Shown here in pieces: positions 1 to 7,541 of a stretch of DNA of 12,473 bases. Within the stretch, counting starts at the first letter, position 1. Every line of letters starts with the position of its first letter. This DNA is from Larix sibirica (taxonomy: Eukaryota > Streptophyta > Pinopsida > Pinales > Pinaceae), in assembly GCA_004151065.3 (NCBI GenBank), contig NWUY0300008394.1, positions 46,477 to 58,949 on the forward strand, in the 5' to 3' direction. Position numbers and translations under genes: made by a program. The notes under the pieces are model-generated. The model was not told the DNA's origin. It ran no database searches and saw only the letters and a list, made by a program, of their open reading frames with translations.

Positions 1-606
1 CTGAATTTGGACCTAGAATTGGAGTTTATAAGCTTGTATTGGATCCACCTCAATACCAATATATATTTATTCATGTTGCATTGGGGGTATTTTACCATTA
101 TTGAGTCAGCGCACTTGGGCATGTATAGTGTTACATTAGTTGTCTACACCAAGTTTTATGCCTTATGACCCTTTCGGGATCAACAACATTATTAACCACA
201 TTGGGACATCACAAATAGTTTTCTAGGCCAGGTTCTATATTAGGACGAAAGTCGAAATTCTTGTTTTCATTCACACCGAGCATCTCCTTGGACATTTCAT
301 ATTTGTCCTCGATTAATGACAGTGAAAATCTGTTAGCTGATCTCAAGACAAGCGATAGGTTGATTCAATCTATTTGTTCAGATGTTTTCCTATTCAGTTC
401 TTTGAATATCTAATCTCCAGTGTTGAAGACCAAGACTGAGAATAATTGGTTGTCATTGTAGTTCCCTCAAACCATGAATCATGAAACTTGTGTTGCGCAC
501 TGTTTTCATAATTTAACAAACAGATTATAAATATTTAATAATCTATACCTCAAGAGGTAACACATCTTTTGCTACAGAATATAAATATCTCTCATTAACC
601 AAAAGA

Positions 607-628
607 GAACCATGCTTCAAGATGGTTC
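607..628. repeat. Perfect 7-bp stem-loop
   Basis: The arms GAACCAT (607-613) and ATGGTTC (622-628) are exact reverse complements around an 8-nt loop. There is no T-run or neighbouring gene that would make this a terminator, so it is listed only as local structure. A stem of this size can arise by chance in a window this long. Confidence 0.45.
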
Positions 629-799
629 CCAATTTCCTTTGAAACAAATGATCTATATTTCACTTGAACACAACAGTCGAGACACGAAACAACAATCACC
701 TAAAAAAGGTTAGGATTTGTGCTGATGCCTACAGTTCAATTCACAAATCTTCATGTTGGAGCTACAATTATTGTTGGCCACAACCTTTTTAATGTATAA

Positions 800-950
800 T
801 TGAACATTCAGGAGTCCTAAAGTGAATGTTTCCCACTCGTTTCCATTTGCAACCTCATAATTGTATCTGAACATTCTTAAGTCTAAAGGAGAATGTTTTC
901 ACTGGACCATTGGCTTTAGTTGAATATTGGAATTCCTTGGGTCAAGAAAT
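800..950. repeat. Diverged short direct repeat (TGAAcATTc...GAATGTTT units)
   Basis: Three segments begin with a similar block: TGAACATTC at 801, TGAACATTC at 868 and TGAATATTG at 921. The first two also share a second block (AGTGAATGTTT near 821 and GGAGAATGTTT near 888) in the same spacing. The unit length would be about 67 then about 53 bp. The copies are too diverged to prove a common origin by eye, and they may be part of an unrecognised transposon. Confidence 0.3.
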
Positions 951-1214
951 TAGGGCCCCCAAGCAATTTCTGACATCTTGGATTTCCCAACTAGACAGAA
1001 AGATGCTACTATCTTGTTAAATCAGGAAGAGATGTTTCTTGATGCTTATTGAAGTAATCTACTTGTATTTGCAGTATCATCACATATGGTGTCGACTGCA
1101 ACCTTTGGATAATTTATGGCACAGCAGGCCAAGGCCTAAACTCAAAGCCAACAGTCTTTATTCCTCTATCCTACTAACAATGATTCAATTTAGAAGATAT
1201 ATGCTAGCTCACAA

Positions 1215-1290
1215 CTTAAGCAGCTAATATTCAAACCCACAAACAAGGGGGGTCTCGTACACCAAATTGGTGTCTAGCTAGGCTATGACC
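1215..1290 (-). mobile_element. Possible tRNA-derived SINE head (degenerate A and B boxes)
   Basis: On the minus strand, TAGCCTAGCTAG (complement of 1274-1285) fits the RNA polymerase III A-box consensus TRGCNNAGNNGG at 11 of 12 positions. GGTTTGAATAT (complement of 1227-1237) resembles a B box, with mismatches at the central C and the last two C positions. The two starts lie 48 nt apart, close to the tRNA spacing. Between them is a palindrome, ACACCAA-A-TTGGTGT at 1259-1273. I see no clear A-rich tail or target-site duplication, so this may be chance or a heavily decayed copy. It is not a functional tRNA gene, because no cloverleaf stems could be drawn. Confidence 0.27.
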
Positions 1291-1300
1291 TTAAAACTAG

Positions 1301-1337
1301 ATTATTATTATAATTATTATTATCATTATTATCATTA
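1301..1337. repeat. (ATT)n microsatellite
   Basis: A run of ATT/TTA trinucleotides interrupted by single changes (two ATC units and one TAATT step) covers about 37 bp. It directly follows the SINE candidate on the plus-strand map. It is a simple-sequence repeat with no inferred function. Confidence 0.85.
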
Positions 1338-1340
1338 AGA

Positions 1341-2233
1341 AATCTGCAGCACTACATATGACTTCAATTCTAACAAACTTGTGCTTGCATAGGACCAACA
1401 GGAGATGAAATAACCACCATTGATGCACCCCTTTGCATTACACTGACCTCATGAAATATTAGTTCACTTACAGATGCATTTGAATATTGAACTAAGTGCC
1501 AGGTGATGGTGCATTGTTTCACTCACTCAATTGAGCCTTGTAGGAGTACTCGTGGTTAAGCAAGCCATTCAAAAAATTTGGTGCCTTTGGTTGGTTGCAT
1601 ATATAGCACCATTCAAAAGTGGATAACTTGAGTTGTTAATGACATGGGAAAGAAGATCTTACAAAATAAAGCCAACTACTGAAGTTTTCCCATCGTTTTC
1701 TTCATAAAACAATGTGGTCGAAATGAACACATACAGTGATATTGATCACAGGTTTGGTTGAGTCTCAAGACATGGGTAGTGCACTCACAACATCTCATCT
1801 ATTCGGAGGGATAAAGGGCCGGACTACACGTTGGGCATGAGTGCAAATGCAATAGAAACTTGGCAATTGCAAAATCTACATTGTGTTCTTCACATTCACA
1901 TTTGATTGAGAGCAGTGATTGTCACATCAGAGTCCCATCATGGCAGCCCTTCATGACAGCTATTACATGTATGTCACCAAACAATAGATATACAAGCATG
2001 GTTGCATGCTACATACAGTTTTGCATGTTTTCTCTATCAGTAGAGTTGTGCAGATGCTAAATACCTTATAGCAGCATTACAAAGAGTGAAGTTTACACTC
2101 TGGAATGGACAAGGATTTAATGTTGAAATGATTCTCCAGGCTCAAGATATGGAGTCACGACAAGAATTGAATGGTTATTGGTGATGATGGTGTTAAAGTT
2201 AATGCAGCTGTGCGAGCCATTCTCTGGGGGGAT
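1341..2233. other. Unassigned DNA without a supportable gene
   Basis: No recognisable domain was found in any frame. The longest plus-strand open frame here (66 codons from 1860) has no family motif and sits in sequence with ordinary AT-rich composition. A few codons of protein-like appearance occur just before 2230 but do not extend. It is probably decayed repeat or intergenic sequence. Confidence 0.5.
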
Positions 2234-2276
2234 GGAACCCTAGTCAGTTAACTAGGGTTCCTGGTCAGTTAACCAG
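2234..2276. repeat. Twin hairpins with the same CAGTTA loop
   Basis: The first hairpin has perfect 11-bp arms, GGAACCCTAGT (2234-2244) and ACTAGGGTTCC (2251-2261), around the loop CAGTTA (2245-2250). The second follows at once, sharing base 2261: CTGGT (2261-2265), loop CAGTTA (2266-2271), ACCAG (2272-2276). The loop and its two flanking pairs (GT/AC) are the same in both, while the rest of the stems differ. Palindrome arms of this length are unlikely by chance, so this may be the end of a small transposon or a fold-back structure. I found no matching partner elsewhere in the window. Confidence 0.7.
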
Positions 2277-2292
2277 ACAAAGTAAGTCCCTC

Positions 2293-2293
2293 N
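2293..2293. other. Ambiguous base (N) in front of a T run
   Basis: One N is present directly before TTTTTTT. It probably marks uncertainty in homopolymer length and no feature depends on it. Confidence 0.9.
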
Positions 2294-2370
2294 TTTTTTA
2301 ATATATATTATTGCCGTTCCCAACCTGCCGTTTCCTGTAAATTTGGGGGAAACTTCTAGACGTATCCGAT

Positions 2371-2480
2371 AAATGCCCGTAGGCCATGAGGATGCCCGCG
2401 GGCCGAAGGTCATGGTAAAATGCTTGCAAAATGCAGTGAAATGCCCGCAGGACATGGAAAATCCTCGCAAGATGTGCTCA
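2371..2480. repeat. Decayed GC-rich tandem repeat of about 20 bp
   Basis: The block ATGCCCGYRGG followed by a CATG recurs at 2373, 2392 and 2441. Mutated versions lie at about 2420 (TGCTTGCAAAATG) and 2461 (ATCCTCGCAAGATG), and an isolated TTGCCCGCAT at 2521. Steps of about 19-28 bp, mostly near 20, suggest a tandem array. The differences are mainly C-to-T or G-to-A at CpG positions, as expected for methylated plant repeats. The array contrasts with its AT-rich surroundings. Confidence 0.5.
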
Positions 2481-2669
2481 TAGGTCCTATAAAATACTTA
2501 TCAAGCTCAATAGACACAAATTGCCCGCATACAGATTGATTTTTGACATTGTGGGGTTGAGTTTTAGTGTTGGAGGGAAAAAGGATTTTTTTATGATGGT
2601 CAAGCAATATAACAAGTAAGTCGGACCTTCGTCATGCAAGCAACACTTAAATAACAAAATACTAGAACT

Positions 2670-2700
2670 TATACAAGTCGGCTTTATGCCAACTTGTATA
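2670..2700. repeat. Stem-loop TATACAAGT ... ACTTGTATA
   Basis: Perfect 9-bp arms (2670-2678 and 2692-2700) enclose a second short stem, GGC (2680-2682) with GCC (2688-2690), around TTTAT. One unpaired base lies on each side between the two stems (C2679 and A2691). If the LTR start at 2568 is right, this lies in U3. Its role is unknown. Confidence 0.6.
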
Positions 2701-3188
2701 TTTTGAAATCAACATAAAAACAAGAAACATTCTACTTTTATGATGGGTCCACAAGTCCCAAAGACCCCATAAAGATCATATAAATCTATGATTGATTTGA
2801 AAATTGGTGGGTGGAACTGTGAGGTGAGCTGATCTAAATGAAGGTACAGGAAAATAAGGAAAGAAACAACAACCAAGCCGAGGAAGAATGAAGACAAGCG
2901 AAGTTTGGATCTAAGGGGATAAAGACAACTTTGGTAGACTGTCTTTGTATATAGATATGAAAAGCATTTTGGCTCACTCACTAAGTTTTCTTTTAAGGAG
3001 CATCTTGAGCACATTTCTGAGTAGATCTAAGGCAGAGTTCGAGGTACATGAATAACAAAAAAGCTAATTTTTGAGAGGTCTGTTTTGAGAAGTCTTTGAA
3101 GGTAAATTGACTGTATAAACAACAAAGAATCAGGGTTGCAGATTTGTGACAGTGTACTACAAATATATTTTTGCTTTGGGGTGGCAGG

Positions 3189-3348
3189 GTGGTGCAAGGG
3201 AGAGGATTGGTGTCCTCATCTAGACAGGTTGGTGCTTATAGAGGATTGGTGTCCTCATTCAAACAGGTTGGTGCCTGCAGATTGGAAGTTGGTGTTTGCA
3301 TAAGGGATTGGTGTCCCTCATAAAGTTGTAAACAAATTGGTGTTTGTT
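3189..3348 (+). repeat. Array of mini-hairpins with a constant TTGGTG loop inside the LTR
   Basis: TTGGTG begins at 3207, 3229, 3246, 3268, 3289, 3308 and 3337, with a degenerate GTGGTG at 3189, giving steps of 17-29 nt. The flanks of each loop are complementary but different: GAGGA/TCCTC (3202-3217 and 3241-3256), CAGG/CCTG (3264-3277), AGGGA/TCCCT (3303-3318) and AACAAA/TTTGTT (3331-3348). Two units have weak stems with G-T pairs (AGG/CTT and AAG/TTT). Units 1-2 and 3-4 form a 39-bp tandem duplication with 33 identical positions. The array lies between probable U3 and the U5-like end, so it may be transcribed in R or U5 of the retroelement RNA. Confidence 0.75.
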
Positions 3349-3571
3349 ATAGTGAACATTTACAAGTGGTTTTCTCCTAATTGGGTTTCTACTTTAAATT
3401 TTTATGTATTGTCCATTAATATTGATTGTTGTTTATGTAGTTGATAACATCATATGATGTATATTATTGTATGCATGGTGACTATTTAAATTTATAAAAG
3501 TAAAAAAGTGCTTTAAATATGGCCAATACTTATTCTCTCCCCCTCTCATTATTGTTGAATATTCCAACAAT

Positions 3572-3583
3572 TGGTATCAGAGC
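3572..3583 (+). promoter_or_regulatory. Primer-binding site (initiator methionine tRNA)
   Basis: TGGTATCAGAGC is the 12-nt complement of the 3' end of plant initiator methionine tRNA, the usual primer of copia elements for minus-strand DNA synthesis. It starts two bases after the LTR terminus CA. The match ends after 12 nt. A 51-bp leader separates it from the first gag codon. Confidence 0.93.
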
Positions 3584-3634
3584 GGGTTCCTTTAGAAGTA
3601 GTTTAACCACTAGAAGGTAGATCAATGCACAGAC

Positions 3635-5586
3635 ATGGATAGACAAGAGGTTCTCTCAACAAATAGGGCATCACGATTTGATGGATCCAATTTTGCTTTC
3701 TGGAGCATAAGAATGGAATTCTTTTTGCAGTCACTTGGACTTGATATTTCACGTGTAGTTAAAAATGGTTATAAAGTTCCAAAGACTCCACCAACAGATC
3801 CAGCTGAGAAAAATATTTTTGAATGCAATGCAAAAGCCAAAAATGCAATTCCATGTGGTCTAGCAGATTTAGAGTTTACAAAATTCATGCAGTGTGAAAC
3901 AACAAAAGAGATGTGGGGAAAACTTCATAATATTTATGAAGGGGATAGTAAATAAGGAAAAACTAGAAACTCATAGGGGATAGTTTGAAATCCTCAAGAT
4001 GAAGGAAGATGAAAATATTGCAGCTTACTTTCTTCGTGTAGATGAAGTAGTCAACACCATTGGAGGTCTTGGAGAAGAAGTTTTAGAAGCAGCAATTGTA
4101 CAAAATGTGTTGAGAACTCTGCCTATGAGGTTTAATTCCAAATTCTTAGTCCTGGAAGATAGAAAGGGTCTTGGAAAAGTGACAATGGATGAACTCCATG
4201 GAATTCTCACTGCTTATGAGATGGGAATTGGTAAAGAGAACTCTTCAAGGAGGGAAGTAACCTTCAAGGCTTCTAAGAATACAAAAGGCAGTAAGTAAGA
4301 GTCAAGTAAGATTTCATCTAATGAATCTAATGATGAAGAAGCAAACTTTATGAAGAAACTCTAGAGAGGTCATGGCAAGTATAAAGTTAAGATACCTTTC
4401 AAATGTTTTGAATGTGGTAAAATATGTCACTTTCCTTCTAAATGTCCTTATAAAGAAACTAGAGATAGTGATGATGAGGAAGATCATAATAACAAAGAAA
4501 GAAGGAAGATGTACAAAGGAGGAAAATCTGAAAATAGGAAAAGGTTCAATAAGCAAAAGAAGAGTCTTATTCTTAGGAGGATAGAGCTCCTTATATGAAT
4601 ATTGTATAGTGACAATGACACAAGAGAACTACTCTTCATGGAAATGGAAGAAGAGCTTGAGAATGAAAATTCGGAAGATGAAGTGAAAGCTGAAGTAGAA
4701 TTTGAAGGAGAACTTATTAGTGCTTTAGATGACTCGAGGAAAGCAAGAAATAAGATAAGTAGCTAAAGAAAGAGTTGTTGAAGCATGAATAAGAAGTCAT
4801 TAAAGATAATAAAAAATTCAACTAGAAAATGAAATAAAAATAGAAGAAGATCTAACATGACAACTAAAAGAAAAGGAGAAAATGTGTGAGAAATTGGAGG
4901 CTGAAATTAATTATCTCTTTGAGGAAGGAATTGCAGAAAGTAAGCACCCAAATTAAATACTAGCGGAAATTGGTAGTAACACTAAAGTATTAAATGAAAT
5001 CATCAACAACCAAAGACCATCTTCTGACAGATCTGGCTTAGGATATGGACAAGAACATGTTAATGAAGGCTCAAGCTCAATCATGCCTAACTATGAAGCA
5101 GAAAAAAGAAGTTATGCAAATGTGCTCAAGAGTTATATCAAAAGGGAAGACACCAATCTCAAAATGAAGGACAATCAATAATCATCTCACATGAACAAAG
5201 AAGTTGGTCCACCTAGAAAACCTCTTATTACCAGGCGTCAAACTCTCTTTTTGGGTCATTGTTATCTCTGCAACAATTTTGGTCATAAAGCTGTAAATTG
5301 CAAAGCATATGAAAAATATGATTTTGAGAAGAATAGAAATTCCTATAAACTCTCCAAGGTTACTCATGTGAACAATGAAATCAAAAAATCTAATGGATCT
5401 ATGAATGGAAACCGCAATCCCTTTAGGCCCTTGAAACTGGATATTGAATCCTATCAATGTCACAATTATAGCGATAAATCGCGAGACTATAAAATCCAAT
5501 TGATGACTACTCAACAAAATGAAATCAAGGATTATTCCTCTAAACATGAGAAAGATCATACAAAAAATTGGCAAAGAAAGATATAA
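3635..5586 (+). pseudogene. Copia gag, broken
   Basis: Gag forms the particle that packages the element RNA. The start ATG at 3635 lies 51 bp after the PBS. The first part (3635-3955, frame 2) has the W-x-I/L-R-M-E-type gag opening of UBN2/DUF4219 proteins (FDGSNFAFWSIRMEFFLQSL). After a stop and a frame change, frame 3 (about 3957-4298) continues this domain. An intact CX2CX4HX4C zinc knuckle lies at 4404-4445 (CFECGKICHFPSKC). An acidic, coiled-coil-like stretch follows (about 4450-4930) with several breaks. Frame 1 (about 4850-5586) carries a second intact knuckle at 5260-5301 (CYLCNNFGHKAVNC) and a decayed third one at 5449-5490. Stops include 3953, 3981, 4296, 4362, 4596, 4764, 4954, 5179 and 5584. 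This long multi-knuckle gag layout is known from plant copia elements. Confidence 0.88.
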
Positions 5587-5950
5587 AAACTAAGTCAAGA
5601 AGAATGTGATATGTCCTTACATGCCCAAAGCAAAATGTGCCACTGGTATATTTATAGTGGTTTCTCCAAACATATGACAGGAGATAAGGACAAATTTCTA
5701 GATCTTTAAAAGGGGAAAGGAGGCGGGTTTTACTTTGGAGATGATGGCTACCAAAAGTATTGGAAAAGGAATAGTGAGTCTTGGGAGTGAAAAGGCTAAA
5801 GCAAAAAATGTCTTGCTTGTTGAAAATATGAAGCATAGCCTTCTCAGTGTCAGTAAAATGTGTGATCAAGGGAACACCCTTACTTTTGGCTCTAAGAAAT
5901 GTAAAATAAGGAAGGAAGACTCATGCAGATTGGGAGCAACAACATCCAAC
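5587..5950 (+). pseudogene. Copia aspartic protease, catalytically dead
   Basis: The protease normally cuts the Gag-Pol polyprotein, using the aspartate of a W-Y-I-D-S-G motif. Here the motif reads WYIYSGFSKHMTG in frame 1, with tyrosine (TAT, 5653-5655) in place of the catalytic aspartate. The usual flap-side KHMTGDKDKF follows. A TAA at 5707 and a frame change then move the sequence to frame 2 (from about 5713). There GIVSLGSEKAKAKNVLLVEN and the LLSVSKMCDQG block mark the end of the protease and the start of the linker to integrase. Near 5950 the frame changes again. It is continuous with gag upstream, as expected for a single polyprotein. Confidence 0.85.
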
Positions 5951-6861
5951 TCCAAACAATGTGTACATCTTGGATGCAAGAAAAGAAGAAAATTGCTGTA
6001 TGGGGAAAGTAGATGAAAGTTGGTTGTGGCACATAAGAATTGGTCATATAAACTTTGACATTTTAGTAAAGATTAGAAAAAGGCAACCAATAAGAGACAT
6101 ACCAAAAAATACAAATCCCTCAAAATCTGTTTGCAAGTATTATTTACATGGAAAACAAATAGGGATAAGTTTCAAGACAAAATACTATTCTACAACAAAA
6201 CCTTTGGAACTAGTGCATACTAATCTATGTGGGCCAATGAGAAAGTCTTACTTTATTCTCTTCATTAATGACTATACTAGAATGATTTGGGTCTCTTTTC
6301 TCAAAATAAAATCAAATCCTTTTGAGATGTTCAAAGTTTTTAAAGAAGCAGTTGAGAATGAAACTGACTTTAAATTTAAGTGTCTAACATCAGATAATGG
6401 GGGAGAGTACACCTCCAATGAATTTGAGGAATTCTATGAGAAACATGGAATTAAAAGACACTTCTCAGCTACTAGGACTCCACAAAAAAATGGAGTAGCA
6501 GAGATGAAGAACAAGAATGTGCAGGAGATGGATAGAACAATGTTGAATGACTCCAAACCGTCTGATATTTTTTGGACCCAAGCAATTCATACTGTTGCCC
6601 ATATTTTAAACATGGGAAAAATAAGAGTTGATAGCAACAAGACTCCCTATGAACTCTGGAAAGGAATACCAACAATTAATCACTTTAGGGTGTTTGGGAG
6701 CAAATTCCTACATCAAAAGAAATGATGACAATTTCGGAAAGTGTGACTCCAACTCTAATGAAGTCATATTCCTTGGCTACTCCTCAAGAAGTAAGGCCTA
6801 TAAGTGCTACAATTTGAAGCTAAAAAAGATGGTGGAAATTCCAAATGTGAAAATAGATTAA
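5951..6861 (+). pseudogene. Copia integrase, broken and lacking key residues
   Basis: Integrase inserts the cDNA into the genome. Frame 3 (5961-6725) holds the N-terminal HHCC zinc region with HX4H (HIRIGH), but the C-X2-C pair has become CKYY (6132-6143), losing the last ligand. The core domain shows LVHTNLCGP, where the first catalytic aspartate is now asparagine (AAT, 6222-6224). The second aspartate (6393-6395, SDNGGEY) and the glutamate (6501-6503) are kept with the exact DX35E spacing, and the DX56D spacing is also preserved. A +1 shift near 6706 moves the C-terminal part (IFLGYSSRSKAYKCYN) into frame 1, which stops at 6859. It lies upstream of RT, which identifies the element as copia and not gypsy. 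Confidence 0.93.
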
Positions 6862-7030
6862 ACAAAGCTCACATATCAAAGAAGACCAATGGACATGTGT
6901 CATGGTTGAAGATTATCAACCAGCAGTTGAACAACAAGAATAAGAACTACAAGAGGAAGTGCAACAATGAGAACAACATGAATAAGTACAAGAAGAAGAA
7001 CAAGAAGGAACAAGAAGATTAGATACAAAG
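6862..7030 (+). pseudogene. Glu/Gln-rich linker between integrase and reverse transcriptase
   Basis: In frame 2 this stretch is dominated by E and Q codons (for example VEQQE and VQEEEQEG), interrupted by three stops between about 6930 and 6985. Such acidic spacers between IN and RT are usual in plant copia polyproteins. The same DNA read in frame 3 is open and lysine/asparagine-rich, which is only the shadow of the GAA/CAA repeats. Confidence 0.65.
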
Positions 7031-7541
7031 GCTCCTTCTAGGTATGTTCAAAAGAACCACACTCAATATTTAATCATTGGTGATAAAAGTGTAGGTATAC
7101 AAACAAGAAGGAGGAAATTTGAAAGCACTTATGAAGAAGTACGCCTCTCTCTATTGTCCAAAATAGAGCCAAATTTGTTTTGAGGAATCTACGACTGATG
7201 AACACTGGGTTAAATCTATGGAAGAACAACTGAATCGGATTTAGAAAAACCAAACTTGGGAACTTGTTCCAAGACTCAAAGATAAAAATGTTATTGGCAC
7301 TAAGTGGGTTTTCAAGAAAAAATTAAATCAAGATGGGCAAGTAATAAAAAACAAAGCAATATTGGTGTGCAAAGGGTATTCTCAAGGTGAAGGAATAGAA
7401 TTTGAAGAAACTTTTGATCTTGTAGCTAGAATAGAAGCAATCAGAATGTTCTTGACTTATGCATGCTCCAAAAATATCAAGGTATATCAAGTGGATGTAA
7501 AATCATCCTTTCTAAATGGAGATTTAGAAGGAAAGGGATGA
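7031..7541 (+). pseudogene. Copia reverse transcriptase, N-terminal fragment
   Basis: Reverse transcriptase copies the element RNA into DNA. Frame 2 (7031 to about 7178) covers the region before RT (SRYVQKNHTQY), and frame 3 (7179-7541) the RT start: [20 protein letters not shown], then [18 protein letters not shown], then [17 protein letters not shown], with the first catalytic aspartate at 7494-7496. A TAG interrupts it at 7242. Homology ends at about 7530, straight after NGDLE. The remaining RT, with the YVDD box, and RNase H are absent, and the frame ends at an unrelated TGA (7539). The fragment is roughly the first third of the domain pair. Confidence 0.9.

Larger units (their letters stand above)
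1..1214. other. Unassigned AT-rich DNA without a supportable gene
   Basis: I read all frames of this stretch and found no protein domain, no extended open frame and no LTR terminus. A 62-codon open frame near 1039 has no recognisable motif and its composition looks like random AT-rich DNA. Local structure is limited to a hairpin at 607-628 and a diverged short repeat at 800-950, listed separately. The stretch could be an old transposon remnant too mutated to recognise by eye. Confidence 0.5.
2568..3569 (+). repeat. Copia 5' LTR (3' end firm, 5' end tentative)
   Basis: The 3' boundary is well supported: the sequence ends ATTCCAACA at 3569, two bases before the primer-binding site. The start at 2568 is a guess based on TGTTGGA, which is the inverted complement of the terminal TCCAACA. 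No second LTR exists in the window to confirm it. With this start the LTR is about 1,000 bp. It contains a stem-loop (2670-2700), several weak TATA-like stretches (for example near 2775 and 2947), the hairpin array at 3189-3348, and a downstream GTGGTTTTCTCCTAATTGGG-type segment near 3365. That last segment resembles the U5 part of many plant copia LTRs. The true 5' end could lie further upstream. Confidence 0.5.
2568..7530 (+). mobile_element. Decayed, 3'-truncated Ty1/copia LTR retrotransposon
   Basis: The parts appear in the copia order: LTR, initiator-methionine PBS, gag (UBN2-like domain and zinc knuckles), protease, integrase, reverse transcriptase. The coding sequence must be followed through successive frames 2, 3, 1, 2, 3, 1, 2 and 3, which means at least seven indels, with about a dozen or more in-frame stops in addition. 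Recognisable sequence ends near 7530, just after the first catalytic aspartate region of RT, so the rest of RT, RNase H, the polypurine tract and the 3' LTR are missing. The element cannot encode active proteins. The missing part was either deleted or lies beyond an insertion that starts at 7530. Confidence 0.9.

Noticed and set aside
1039-1227. Plus-strand open frame of 62 codons
   Set aside because: No motif, no supporting context, and low-complexity amino acid use expected from AT-rich DNA.
1227-1285. Functional tRNA gene
   Set aside because: A and B boxes are degenerate and no acceptor, D or anticodon stems can be formed, so only a SINE remnant is considered.
1860-2060. Plus-strand open frame of 66 codons
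   Set aside because: No domain, no neighbouring gene structure, and length within the chance range.
2709-3014. Minus-strand open frame of 101 codons with a hydrophobic middle
   Set aside because: It lies inside the probable copia LTR on the opposite strand. The hydrophobic look comes from T-rich codons of the reversed AG-rich strand.
3189-3348. CRISPR-like array
   Set aside because: The constant part is only 6 nt, spacers are short and self-complementary with the flanks, and the setting is a plant retrotransposon LTR.
5182-5574. Minus-strand open frame of 130 codons opposite gag
   Set aside because: It mirrors the gag frame 1 fragment with its two zinc-knuckle positions on the plus strand, so it is a shadow.
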